From Streptomyces sp. HUAS 15-9 (GTDB taxonomy: Bacteria; Actinomycetota; Actinomycetes; Streptomycetales; Streptomycetaceae), in NCBI RefSeq assembly GCF_025642155.1, contig NZ_CP106798.1, positions 5,332,001 to 5,396,000 of the forward strand: a DNA stretch of 64,000 bases. Reading direction: 5' to 3'. This document shows positions 10,948 to 19,313 of the stretch, one piece after another; positions within the stretch are counted from its first letter, which is position 1, and every line of letters starts with the position of its first letter. The notes below the pieces were generated by a model that was not told where the DNA came from, did not search any database, and saw nothing but the letters and a program-made list of their open reading frames with translations. A program made the translations under genes and the position numbers.

Positions 10948-11902
10948 GACGGCGCCCCTCACGGAATCGGCCCTCCGGGAGCAGCGCGCCCACCACGAGC
11001 CGCCCGTGCGCGTGCGCACGGCCACCCTCCTCACCGGCCTGCTGAGGACCACCCGCCCCAAGCAGTGGGTGAAGAACACCCTCGTGGTCGCCGCCCCGGC
11101 CGCCGCCGGACAGCTGTTCTCCCGGCATGCCCTGGTCCAGGTCGGCCTGGTCTTCGTCCTGTTCACCGGCTGCGCCGCCGCCGTCTACCTGATCAACGAC
11201 GCCCGCGATGCCGCGGCCGACCGCGCCCACCCCACCAAGTGCCGCCGCCCGGTCGCCGCCGGACAGGTCCCGGTGCCCGTCGCCTACGCCACCGGAGGCA
11301 CCCTGGCCGTCCTCGCGCCGGCCGCCGCGGCCTGGCTGACCTCACCCGTCGTCGCGGCGCTCCTGACGGCCTACATCGGCGTACAACTGGCGTACTGCGT
11401 CAGCCTCAAGCATGTCCTGGTGGTCGACCTCGTCGTCGTCACCACCGGCTTCCTGATGCGGGCGATGATCGGCGGGGTCGCGCTCGGCATCCCGCTGTCC
11501 CGCTGGTTCCTGATCACCACGGGCTTCGGGGCGCTGTTCATGGTGTCGGCCAAGCGCTACTCCGAAGCCCTGCAGATGGCCGGAAAAGCCGGCGCCACGC
11601 GCGCGTTGCTCTCCGAGTACACCACCGGCTACCTCCGCTTCGTCTGGCAGCTCGCCGCCGGCGTCGCCGTCCTCGCCTACTGCATGTGGGCCCTGGAGGA
11701 GGGCGGTGTGCCGCACGCGAGCGTGCTGCCCTGGCGGCAGCTGTCGATGGTCGCCTTCATCCTCGCGATCCTCAGATATGCCGTCTTCGCCGACCGCGGC
11801 ACCGCCGGCGAGCCCGAGGACGTGGTCCTGCACGACCGGGCCCTGGCCCTGATCGGAGCGGTCTGGCTGGCGATGTACGGCCTGGCGGTGGCGAATTGGT
11901 GA
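10940..11902 (+). CDS. ubiA: Decaprenyl-phosphate phosphoribosyltransferase-like UbiA protein
   Basis: 320 aa polytopic membrane protein. KQWVKNTLV and the Asp-rich loop INDARDAAADRAHPTKCRRP are typical of the UbiA prenyltransferase branch that transfers phosphoribosyl from PRPP to decaprenyl phosphate (Rv3806c in mycobacteria). The second UbiA motif lies around AKRYSEAL. It is coupled to the PAP2 gene upstream (8-base overlap) and to GtrA downstream (4-base overlap GTGA). With DprE1 and DprE2 across the divergent promoter it gives a near-complete pathway to a polyprenyl-phosphate pentose. Confidence 0.9.
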   Translation: MTETAPLTESALREQRAHHEPPVRVRTATLLTGLLRTTRPKQWVKNTLVVAAPAAAGQLFSRHALVQVGLVFVLFTGCAAAVYLINDARDAAADRAHPTKCRRPVAAGQVPVPVAYATGGTLAVLAPAAAAWLTSPVVAALLTAYIGVQLAYCVSLKHVLVVDLVVVTTGFLMRAMIGGVALGIPLSRWFLITTGFGALFMVSAKRYSEALQMAGKAGATRALLSEYTTGYLRFVWQLAAGVAVLAYCMWALEEGGVPHASVLPWRQLSMVAFILAILRYAVFADRGTAGEPEDVVLHDRALALIGAVWLAMYGLAVANW

Positions 11903-12330
11903 CCCGGGCGCAGCGGGCCGAGGTGCTGGGCTTCGCCACCGTGGGTCTCCTCGCCTACGCCACCGACCTCGCCCTGTTCACCTGTCTGCGCGGCCCGGCC
12001 GCCCTCGGCCCGCTCACCGCCAAGGCGCTGTCCTTCGTCGCGGGCTGCACCGTCGCGTACACCGGCAACGCGCTCGGCACCTACCGGCACACACAGCCGC
12101 GGGGCATGCGCCCGTACGCCGTCTTCGTCGCCGTGAACATCGCGGGCGCCCTGGTCCAGCTCCTGTGTCTCGCCGTCAGCCACTACGGCCTCGGCCTCAC
12201 CTCGCAGCGCGCCGACACCGTCTCCGGGGCGGGAATCGGCATGGCGCTGGCGACCGTCCTGCGGTTCTGGGGTACTCGGACATGGGTGTTCCGCAACGAG
12301 GGGGGCAGAGTCGGATCATGGACTGGCTGA
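11899..12330 (+). CDS. GtrA-family membrane protein
   Basis: 143 aa with four hydrophobic helices, the whole length of the GtrA/DPMS-type family (FATVGLLAYATDLALFTCL, FVAGCTVAYTGNALGTYRH, LATVLRFWGTRTWVF). GtrA proteins are associated with handling of polyprenyl-linked sugars in the membrane; Rv3789 is the mycobacterial relative tied to the arabinan precursor. The GTG start overlaps the ubiA stop (GTGA), so it belongs to that operon. The 3' end overlaps the next gene by 13 bases. Confidence 0.85.
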   Translation: MTRAQRAEVLGFATVGLLAYATDLALFTCLRGPAALGPLTAKALSFVAGCTVAYTGNALGTYRHTQPRGMRPYAVFVAVNIAGALVQLLCLAVSHYGLGLTSQRADTVSGAGIGMALATVLRFWGTRTWVFRNEGGRVGSWTG

Positions 12331-13229
12331 AGAAACTCCCCGTCATCGGGCCGCTCGTCACGCGGCTGACGGGCACGCACGCGTGGCGGTCGTACGAGCG
12401 CCTGGACCGGGTGAAGTGGACCCGGCTGGCCGCCGCGATGACCTTCATCAGCTTCATCGCGCTGTTCCCGCTGCTGACCGTGGCCGCCGCGATCGCCGCC
12501 GCCACCCTGAGCGAGACGCAGCAGCGGGATCTCCAGAACAAGATCGCCGACCAGGTCCCCGGCATCTCCGACCAGCTCGACATCCACGCCCTGGTCCAGA
12601 ACGCCGGCACCGTCGGACTCATCGCCGGCGCCTTTCTGCTGCTGACGGGCATCGGCTGGGTCGGCCAGATGCGCGACTGTCTGCGCGCGGTGTGGGAACT
12701 GCCCGACAGCGAGGAGAACCCCCTGCTGCGCTATGCCAAGGACGCGGGTGTCCTGGTCGGCTTCGGCGGCGCGGTCCTGACCACCCTCGCCGTCTCCACC
12801 GTCGCCTCCGCCATGGTGGGCTGGATCGGCGATCAGCTCGGCATCGGCCGCGCGAGCTGGGGCAGCGTCCTGCTGCGGACGGCCGCGTTCGCCGTCGCCG
12901 TACTCGCCGACTTCCTGCTGCTGCTCTACGTCCTGACCCTGCTGCCCGGCGTCGAGCCGCCGCGCCGCCGCCTGCTGGTCGCGGCGCTGATCGGCGCGGT
13001 CGGCTTCGAGCTGCTGAAACTGCTGCTCAGCGGCTATATCCAGGGAGTTGCCACCAAGAGCATGTACGGCGCTTTCGGCGTCCCCGTGGCCCTGCTGCTG
13101 TGGATCAACTTCACCTCGAAACTGGTCCTGTTCTCCGCCGCCTGGACGGCGACGGGGAGCGAGGAGACGGCGCTCACGGACGGGACGACCGGCGGCGCAC
13201 CAGATCCGGCAGCGGCCAGCGGCGGTTGA
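12318..13229 (+). CDS. YihY/virulence-factor BrkB-family membrane protein
   Basis: 303 aa. Six or so membrane helices and the family phrases RLAAAMTFISFIALFPLLTV, LLTGIGWVGQMRDCLRAVWEL and YGAFGVPVALLLWINF identify the YihY/BrkB family (once misnamed RNase BN); molecular function is unsettled, with transport suggested. The ATG at 12,318 overlaps the GtrA gene and follows GGGGGCAGAG, so it continues the operon. Its 3' end overlaps the convergent carboxypeptidase gene by 56 bp. Confidence 0.9.
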   Translation: MDWLKKLPVIGPLVTRLTGTHAWRSYERLDRVKWTRLAAAMTFISFIALFPLLTVAAAIAAATLSETQQRDLQNKIADQVPGISDQLDIHALVQNAGTVGLIAGAFLLLTGIGWVGQMRDCLRAVWELPDSEENPLLRYAKDAGVLVGFGGAVLTTLAVSTVASAMVGWIGDQLGIGRASWGSVLLRTAAFAVAVLADFLLLLYVLTLLPGVEPPRRRLLVAALIGAVGFELLKLLLSGYIQGVATKSMYGAFGVPVALLLWINFTSKLVLFSAAWTATGSEETALTDGTTGGAPDPAAASGG

Positions 13230-14448
13230 CCAGGAACACCCCGCCCGCCAGCAGCGCCAGCAGTCCACCGGTGATCGCCAGCGCGATGCCGACGCCGCCG
13301 CCCCCGGCGGAGGCGCTCACCACCGGCTTCGAGGAACCGCCGGTCCCGGAACCGTCCTTCTTCCCGTTGGCGGCCGTGGTGCCCGGCTGGGCGCTGGACT
13401 GCGCGGCGCTCTTCGGCGCCACCAGTTCGCCCACCGGAGTGACCTTGCCGGCCGCCTCGAAGCCCCAGTCGAAGAGCTTGGCGGTCTCCTTGTAGACCTC
13501 GTTGTGCTCGCTCTTCTCCGGCTTCATGACGGTGACCAGCAGCACCTTGCCGTTGCGCTCGGCGACTCCGGTGAAGGTCGCGCCCGCGTTGGTGGTGTTG
13601 CCGTTCTTCACACCGGCGATGCCCTGGTAGACCGGGACGTCGCTGTCCCCGCTGAGCAGCCGGTTGGTGTTCTGGATCTCGAAGGTCCCGCGGACGGACT
13701 TGCCCTTCTTCTTGGTCGTCTCGCCCGGGAACGCCGCCCGTACGGTCGAGCAGTACTCGCGGAAGTCCTTCTTCTGCAGGCCCGAACGGGCGAACAGGGT
13801 CAGGTCGTAGGCGGAGGAGACCTGTCCCTTCGCGTCGTAGCCGTCGGGGCTGACCACGTGCGTGTCGAGCGCCCGCAGCTCCTCGGCGTGCGCCTGCATG
13901 TCCTTCACGGTCTGCTCGACGCCGCCGTTCATCGAGGACAGCACGTGCACGGCGTCGTTTCCGGAGCGCAGGAAGACGCCGAGCCACAGGTCGTGGACCG
14001 TGTAGGTCTCGTTCTCCTTTATCCCCACCATGCTCGAACCGGCGCCGATGCCCGCCATGTCGGCCGGCACCACCTTGTGCTTGGTCGACTTGGGGAACCT
14101 CGGCAGGACCGTGTCGGCGAACAGCATCTTCAGCGTGCTCGCCGGGGGCAGTTGCCAGTGCGGGTTGTGCGCGGCGAGCACCTCGCCGGACTCGGCGTCG
14201 GCGACGATCCAGGAGCGCGCGGTGAGGTCCTTGGGGAGCACGGGGACGCCGCTGCCGAGGTTGACCTGCGTACCGGCCTGGCCGAGGCGGGATCCGCCGA
14301 CCGCCGACATGTGCGCCGGGGGAGTGGCGGAGGGGCTCGTCGAGGGGCGCGGGGCCGCGAGGGCGGCAGGCGCGGCGAGTGAAAGGGACAGCAAGGTGGC
14401 GGAAGCGAGCAGCAGGGATCGCTTACCGGTCTTCTTGGGTGCGGGCAC
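13174..14448 (-). CDS. Secreted D-alanyl-D-alanine carboxypeptidase (S11 penicillin-binding protein)
   Basis: 424 aa from GTG at 14,448. After a Lys-rich n-region and an Ala/Leu signal segment (to about residue 33) comes an S11 peptidase domain: SASTLKML-type nucleophile motif (PPASTLKMLFADT), SGNDAVHVL, and the KTG-like box in GIAVKNGNTTNAGATF (here KNG). A proline/glycine linker and a C-terminal membrane helix (ALAITGGLLALLAGGVFLVNRRW) end the protein. It trims terminal D-Ala from peptidoglycan stem peptides. The frame is open further upstream but the signal peptide fixes the start. Convergent overlap with the YihY gene is unusual but modest. Confidence 0.9.
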   Translation of the reverse strand: MPAPKKTGKRSLLLASATLLSLSLAAPAALAAPRPSTSPSATPPAHMSAVGGSRLGQAGTQVNLGSGVPVLPKDLTARSWIVADAESGEVLAAHNPHWQLPPASTLKMLFADTVLPRFPKSTKHKVVPADMAGIGAGSSMVGIKENETYTVHDLWLGVFLRSGNDAVHVLSSMNGGVEQTVKDMQAHAEELRALDTHVVSPDGYDAKGQVSSAYDLTLFARSGLQKKDFREYCSTVRAAFPGETTKKKGKSVRGTFEIQNTNRLLSGDSDVPVYQGIAGVKNGNTTNAGATFTGVAERNGKVLLVTVMKPEKSEHNEVYKETAKLFDWGFEAAGKVTPVGELVAPKSAAQSSAQPGTTAANGKKDGSGTGGSSKPVVSASAGGGGVGIALAITGGLLALLAGGVFLVNRRWPLPDLVRRRSSRP

Positions 14449-14539
14449 GATCGAGAACGTACCTTCAGCGGATCGCGAAGTCCCGCGCGCCCTCCCACCC
14501 CGGGCGCGGATACGGACAGCGGACGGCGATACTGGGTCC

Positions 14540-14779
14540 ATGAAGCTCAGCCGCCCGGTCTCCTGGTTCCTGCTCGCCTTCGGGGTGTGGAGCTGGGTCA
14601 TCTGGGTCACTTTCGTCAAGAATCTGATCAAGGACAGCAGCGGACTCGCCTTTGACGACGGCCACCCGACGGCCTACTTCTGGGTGCATCTGCTGCTGGC
14701 GGTCGTTTCCTTCGTATTGGGGACGGTCATCGGGGTCATCGGGTTGCGCGGACTGCGCGCACTGCGCCGGATGTCATAG
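14540..14779 (+). CDS. Small integral membrane protein (SCO4848-like)
   Basis: 79 aa with two membrane helices (SWFLLAFGVWSWVIWVTFV and FWVHLLLAVVSFVLGTVIG) and a basic C-terminus. I recognise it as the counterpart of S. coelicolor SCO4848, known mainly because phage phiBT1 integrates within it. Function unknown. It starts 91 bp from the divergent carboxypeptidase gene and ends 16 bp before the phosphoesterase start, so those two may share a message. Confidence 0.85.
   Translation: MKLSRPVSWFLLAFGVWSWVIWVTFVKNLIKDSSGLAFDDGHPTAYFWVHLLLAVVSFVLGTVIGVIGLRGLRALRRMS
14583..14640 (-). other. Phage phiBT1-type attB-like site, unoccupied
   Basis: Read on the minus strand this segment runs TCCTTGATCAG, TTCTTGACGAAAGTGA, CCAGATGA, CCAGCTCCACACC, matching from memory the phiBT1 attB in SCO4848 with few differences. 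The gene is intact, so the site is vacant here. The match should be confirmed by alignment. Confidence 0.6.
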
Positions 14780-14795
14780 CGGGGGATACGGCAGC

Positions 14796-15670
14796 TTGGT
14801 CATCGTCTTCGTCCTGGTCGCTCTGGCCGTCCTGGCCGTCGTGGCGGGGCTGCACCGGTACCTCTGGCGCCGTCTGGTCCGCGACACCACCCGCCGCCCG
14901 GGCCCGGCCCGCCGCGCGGGCACGGTCGTCTTCGTCGCCGGTCCCACGCTGATGATCACGGCGCTGGTGGCCGAACGCTCCGGCGCCCCCTTCTGGCTCC
15001 AGCGCACCCTGGCCTGGCCGGGCTTCCTGTGGATGGCACTGTGGCTGTATCTGATGCTGGCGGTGGTGGCGGGAGAGGCCCTACGGCCCCTGCTGCGACG
15101 GCTCATGGAGAAGCGGGCCCCCGCGCGGGCGCCCGAGACCGAGGAGCCCGAACCCGAGACGGCGAGCGTCGCCGCGCAGGCCGAGGGCGCGCTCCCGGGC
15201 AAGGCGAACGCCCCTTCGACGACCGCACCCCGGGCCGCCGGGCCCGCTCCCGACAGCCCCGCAACCCGCCCAGCTCCCGTCGCCCCCGAAGCCTCCGACT
15301 TCACCCGCCGCCTCTTCGTCTCCCGCGCCGTGGGCGGACTCGGCGCCACCGCCGCCGTCGCGACCGTCGGATACGGGACGTACGGCGTGCTGCGCGGACC
15401 GGGCGTCAAGCGCGTCACGGTCCCGCTGGCCAGACTCCCGCGGTCCGCGCACGGATTCAGGATCGCCGTCGTCAGCGACATCCACCTCGGCCCCGTCCTC
15501 GGCCGGGGTTTCGCGCAGAAGGTCGTCGACACGATCAACGCCACCCAGCCCGATCTGATCGCGGTCGTCGGCGATCTCGTCGACGGAAGCGTCAGGGACC
15601 TCGGCCCGGCGGCCGTCCCGCTGGCCCGGCTGACGGCGCGGCACGGGGCGTACTTCGTCACCGGGAACCA
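14796..15670 (+). pseudogene. Membrane-anchored metallophosphoesterase, 5' part, split by the element
   Basis: From a TTG start with GGGGG upstream: an N-terminal helix (VFVLVALAVLAVVAGL), two further hydrophobic segments, a Pro/Ala/Glu-rich linker, a Tat-like RRLFVSRAVGGLGA segment and then the calcineurin-like fold with metal ligands SDIHLG and GDLVDG. The host sequence ends at YFVTGN in the third metal motif; after that the frame reads element DNA and stops at 15,764. Joined to 33,110-33,563 it makes 443 codons including the stop, exactly in frame. The YkuE-type family hydrolyses phosphodiester or monoester bonds at the cell surface; substrate unknown. Confidence 0.9.
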
Positions 15671-15674
15671 ACCT
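15647..15674. other. attL, left junction of the integrated element
   Basis: Host sequence TACTTCGTC meets the shared core ACCGGGAACCA (15,660-15,670), which continues into element sequence. The arm CGGGAACCAACCT (15,662-15,674) is the mirror of the arm at the right end. The serine integrase gene begins about 30 bp inside, the usual position next to attP. Confidence 0.9.
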
Positions 15675-15703
15675 GAGACATACTTTATGGGGGTTCCTGA
15701 ATC

Positions 15704-17236
15704 ATGGTCAGCATGGACAGGCCGGAGACCACTGACTACGACGGGTGCGGGAAGTGCCTGGTAGGCGTACGTCGACTGTCGCGTAAGTCCGAGTCGACGA
15801 ACAGCCCGGAGAAGCAAGGGGATTTGATCCTCAAGGCCACCACCGAGGTTGGTGGCCACATCATCGGTTGGGCCGATGACTGGGAGGTATCGGGCGCCAC
15901 AGACCCGCTCACGAGGCCCGAGTTCGGCCCGTGGCTCCGAGGCGAGAGGGAGCCGTACGACGGGATCGTAGGGGCCGCCGTCGACCGCATCGGCCGCAAC
16001 GTGCGCGACGTCCTCAACACGGCGTACACGATCCACGGGGCCGGACAGCTTCTTGTGACTGCCGACCATCCAGGAGTTTGGGACCTTGACGACCCGAACC
16101 AGGAGTCGGAACTACTTGTCAAGGCACTCGGTGCCCAACTCGAACACCGCGCCATCAAGAAGCGCATTCAGGACGAGCACGTACGCGCTCGGAAGGCAGG
16201 GCAGCCCAAGAAGAAGCCTTCATACGGCTACATGTACGTTCGCCGGATTCCCACGGGAAAGGTGGACGAGATCGTATTGCACCCTGAAGCGTCGAAGGAG
16301 ATTCGCAATGTGGCTCAGCGAATCCTTGCCGACACTACGGGTGAGATCACGGTTTCTACGGAGTGCGCCCGGCTGACGCGTGAAGGTGTGCTGACACCCC
16401 ATGACCTCTTGGCGGTCATGTATGGCCGAGAGCCGAAGGGCAAGGAGTGGACTTACCAGACTCTCAAACAAATCCTTTGCAGTGAGGCATCCTTGGGATA
16501 CCTCATGCACAAGGGTAAGCCTGTACTTGGCGAGGATGGGCGACCGAAGAAAATCGCCCCCGCTTTGTGGGATCGGGCAACGCGTGATGCTCTGATCGAG
16601 AAGACCAAGGCTAAGCCGAGGAGTAAGGGCGGTGGAAAGGAATCGCAAGCGGCACGAGGGACCAAACTCCTGGTTGGAATTGGCTATTGCGGGAGTTGCG
16701 GGGAGCGTCTAATTGTCAACGGACTCAAGGGGTATGGATGCACGGCGCGAGTCCGTGGAATACCGACTTCTCAGAGCTGCAAGCCTGCTCCAACTATGAA
16801 GATCAAGCTTCTTGATGCGATCGTGGAAGAATGGTTCTTGGCGGAGTATGGAAGCGGCCAAGTGATGAAGAAGGAGTATGACCCCGGTACGGGCTATTCT
16901 GCTCAAATAGCCGACATTGAGGCCGATCGTAAAAGACTCCGTGAAGACCGCAGTGCAGGTCTGTACGACGCCGAGGACGACGCCGAATGGTTCCGAACGG
17001 AATACGCGCGCATGGGTGAGGAAATCGCCGAACTGAAGAAACTGCCGGAGCGCCCTGCCGGAATGCGCATGATCCCAACGGACCGTACCATCGCGCATGA
17101 GTGGCGGAACGCTAGGGATGATGCAGCGCGCCGAGAACTGTTGCATGAGTTCGGGGTGAAAGTCAGGCTGTTTCCCCTTCGGGCCAAAGATCGGGTCAAG
17201 GTGGAAGGCGTGAACGTCTTCGAGCTGGTGAGGTAA
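15704..17236 (+). CDS. int: Large serine recombinase (integrase)
   Basis: 510 aa. The resolvase domain carries the nucleophile Ser in VRRLSRKSESTNSPEKQ (about residue 26) and VGAAVDRIGRNVRDVL, followed by a recombinase domain (GYMYVRRIP, LTREGVLTPHDL) and a zinc-ribbon/coiled-coil C-terminus (GYCGSCGERLIVNGLKGYGC; heptad-like DIEADRKRLREDR). These enzymes join attP and attB through a 2-bp staggered cut and need a partner for excision. The gene starts beside attL; ATG 15,704 has GGGGG about 10 bases upstream, and ATG 15,713 is an alternative. Lower GC than the host supports foreign origin. A strong bidirectional terminator follows. Confidence 0.95.
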   Translation: MVSMDRPETTDYDGCGKCLVGVRRLSRKSESTNSPEKQGDLILKATTEVGGHIIGWADDWEVSGATDPLTRPEFGPWLRGEREPYDGIVGAAVDRIGRNVRDVLNTAYTIHGAGQLLVTADHPGVWDLDDPNQESELLVKALGAQLEHRAIKKRIQDEHVRARKAGQPKKKPSYGYMYVRRIPTGKVDEIVLHPEASKEIRNVAQRILADTTGEITVSTECARLTREGVLTPHDLLAVMYGREPKGKEWTYQTLKQILCSEASLGYLMHKGKPVLGEDGRPKKIAPALWDRATRDALIEKTKAKPRSKGGGKESQAARGTKLLVGIGYCGSCGERLIVNGLKGYGCTARVRGIPTSQSCKPAPTMKIKLLDAIVEEWFLAEYGSGQVMKKEYDPGTGYSAQIADIEADRKRLREDRSAGLYDAEDDAEWFRTEYARMGEEIAELKKLPERPAGMRMIPTDRTIAHEWRNARDDAARRELLHEFGVKVRLFPLRAKDRVKVEGVNVFELVR

Positions 17237-17252
17237 CTCCCAGCAACGAAAT

Positions 17253-17286
17253 AGACGCCCCGACGCTTGAGAGCGTTGGGGCGTCT
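17253..17286. terminator. Bidirectional terminator after int
   Basis: AGACGCCCCGACGCT pairs with AGCGTTGGGGCGTCT across a 4-base loop, followed by a T-rich CTCTCTTTT. It separates the convergent int and RDF-like genes. Confidence 0.9.
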
Positions 17287-17298
17287 CTCTTTTCCTGG

Positions 17299-17742
17299 CT
17301 ACCCGTCAGGAATTAGGAATTTGGGTCTCAGGTAAGTGACCATGATTCCGTTCCTCGTGGTGAACTGTATCGACTGTATCGTCATCTCGCAGAGTGCGGC
17401 ATGGCTAAGTCCGTGCAATTCTCTTGCCAAGGTCCGCATGAGCGTCCGAGATTTGGAGGAAAGTTGAAATAGACCTAGTTCTTTATGGCTGGCCAAGCGA
17501 AAACTAATATCTGATTCTGTGGTGTTCCCCAAGAGGACCCGAAGCTTCACGGATTTGGTCTCTACTTTCCAGCAGCCTGCGTCCTCTGGGGTTTGCCGCT
17601 GAGCTTTTCCGCCTAACAGGTGGGAAACCCGGTTGGCTATGTGCCAGTCGTTGGAAGTCACATGCCAACTCAGAAGAGGGGTGGGGTAATCTGTGAATTC
17701 GTGGGCCGGGTAGAAGCATCCAGCGCGTTCATTAACTGGCAT
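17299..17742 (-). CDS. Gp3-like recombination directionality factor (excision partner)
   Basis: 147 aa from ATG 17,742 (the frame is open to 17,781). The pattern PLLSWHVTSNDWHIANRVSHL-LGG, then a KVETKSVKLRVLLGN strand, ISFRLASHKELGLFQLSSKS, and FTTRNGIMVTYLRPKF follows what I know of the phiC31 gp3/Gp3-like family, which binds a serine integrase and switches it to excision. Family members are usually longer (about 220-250 aa); this one lacks the internal Cys-containing segment. It is convergent with int across a terminator and overlaps the RepSA stop by 11 bases. Family assignment is from remembered motifs. Confidence 0.68.
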   Translation of the reverse strand: MPVNERAGCFYPAHEFTDYPTPLLSWHVTSNDWHIANRVSHLLGGKAQRQTPEDAGCWKVETKSVKLRVLLGNTTESDISFRLASHKELGLFQLSSKSRTLMRTLARELHGLSHAALCEMTIQSIQFTTRNGIMVTYLRPKFLIPDG

Positions 17743-19219
17743 ACTTCCACCCCTCGGCGACCATGTCCCTTCTGATTTCACGCAAGTTCGCCAGGTCTTC
17801 CGCTATGCCGTATGCAATGTCTGCTTCGGCCGGAGAGTGCCCGGAGCCCACGTAGCGCCATGCGGATTCCGTAACCGTCTCTCGGTCCTCCAGGGCGAAC
17901 AGGCCGCCGCCCTGGTGCTCCGCCCGGACCGCGCGCAGTGCGCCGTATGTGGTGGAGTACTGGCGTGACTTGGTAAGGACGTGGCCCCGGTAGCCGAGTG
18001 TGTGAGTCCAGGCTCGCAGGTTCAGCGCCTCCAGCTCCGGCAGGCCGCCCAGGCGCCAGCAGGCCGACATGAGGGCGCGAAGGTGGGCATTCACGGGGGC
18101 AAGGCGGATGCTGTCGAAGTCGTCTATGCGGTGGTCGATTCCGCCGGAGTCGCCGACGCTCTTTGAGACGTATTTTGCGACGTAGGCTGCAACGGCGCTG
18201 TCGGTGACCGCCGAGGTTTCCGTGAATGCGTCGCTGCGGATCGGGTGTACGTCGATCTGTTCGCCCCACTTGATGACCCGATCACCTGTTGCCGGGGAAT
18301 ACGGGGTGTGCACCTCCACGGAGTCCGCAGCTGAGTGGACCGCGTCTGACAGCAGGTCGGTTGTGGCCCACAGAGGCGGGGGTGAGGAAGGGCCGTCGGG
18401 CCCGTCGAGGCGGATTACAGCGTGGAAGTGGACGGCCCCCCGTCGCTGGTATTCGGCGACTTTCGCGAAGGAGACTTTCAGGTGTTCACCGAGGCGGGTT
18501 TGTGTGATTCCTGCGGCAGTCGCCAGATGCCGCCGGAGCGTGCGGCAATAGTGGTTCCACAATGAGCCGGCTGAAGCGTGCCAGAGGACGTGTCCGGGGT
18601 AGTCGTAGCAGTCCCGGCACAGGGGTTGGCCCACCGTGGAATCCGTCTCGGCGTGCCTGTGGCCGCAGCCCAGGGGCCGCCCGTGTTCGCAGACTCCGCG
18701 GTCCCGTCGAGGGCGGCATGCAGCCTCGTCAGGGCCGCTTGCGCGGTGCACGGGGCCGAAGGAGGGGGCGGTAAGGGTGACGAAGAGCCGGGGGTGATGC
18801 CGGACGCCGTCCGTGACGCCCTTGCCGCCGAGCAGGCCGGAGCGGACGAGGTGGAATGTGTCGCCCGCGTGTAGGTAGGAGCACGGATCACAGCTCGTCT
18901 CACGGCGGTTGCGGCAGCGCACCGGCATACGTCCGCCTGGTTCTTCGCTGGTGTCGTAGTGCCGCAGCACCTCACCTGTGACCGCGTCACGTGTGGTGGT
19001 GTGCCCGGCAAGGTAGATCGGGTGCGCGCACCCGCCAATGGACTTGATCTGATCGAGCCAGCGCGGGAATCCGGGTTCGTGGACGAGCCGGATAAGGTCG
19101 CGCTCGGTAGACGAAAGAAGGCGCAGACGCTCAGCCTCATCGAGGACTGAGCGCCGCGCCTCATCTGACATCGGAAACATCGGAGGCCCCCTTCCGTGAG
19201 GGATAGGCGCGGCGTTCAT
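17732..19219 (-). CDS. repSA: RepSA-type rolling-circle replication initiator
   Basis: 495 aa. A Cys/His-rich N-terminal part (RCRNRRETSCDPCSYLHAGD, CEHGRPLGCGHRH, CRDCYDYPGH) precedes the HUH motif AVHFHAVIRLDG (about residue 273) and a nicking-Tyr segment AAYVAKYVSKSVGD (about residue 350), as in the pSAM2 RepSA initiator of AICE replication. Such proteins nick a double-strand origin and drive autonomous replication of the excised circle. Two starts are plausible: ATG 19,219 with GGAG 7 bases upstream, and ATG 19,180 with AGGGGG upstream. It overlaps the RDF-like gene. Confidence 0.9.
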   Translation of the reverse strand: MNAAPIPHGRGPPMFPMSDEARRSVLDEAERLRLLSSTERDLIRLVHEPGFPRWLDQIKSIGGCAHPIYLAGHTTTRDAVTGEVLRHYDTSEEPGGRMPVRCRNRRETSCDPCSYLHAGDTFHLVRSGLLGGKGVTDGVRHHPRLFVTLTAPSFGPVHRASGPDEAACRPRRDRGVCEHGRPLGCGHRHAETDSTVGQPLCRDCYDYPGHVLWHASAGSLWNHYCRTLRRHLATAAGITQTRLGEHLKVSFAKVAEYQRRGAVHFHAVIRLDGPDGPSSPPPLWATTDLLSDAVHSAADSVEVHTPYSPATGDRVIKWGEQIDVHPIRSDAFTETSAVTDSAVAAYVAKYVSKSVGDSGGIDHRIDDFDSIRLAPVNAHLRALMSACWRLGGLPELEALNLRAWTHTLGYRGHVLTKSRQYSTTYGALRAVRAEHQGGGLFALEDRETVTESAWRYVGSGHSPAEADIAYGIAEDLANLREIRRDMVAEGWKYAS

Positions 19220-19313
19220 AAATCAGCTCCGAGTTCGTCTTTGCTTGGCTAGGCTTTAGCTCTTCTATGGCTTCAGAAAGTGTTTTGTGTTTGAGGGGAA
19301 AATACGGTGCCGG

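Noticed and set aside
8948..12330. Reading the DprE/UbiA cluster as evidence for a mycolata host
   Set aside because: Surrounding genes and remembered gene order are those of Streptomyces, which carries this cluster.
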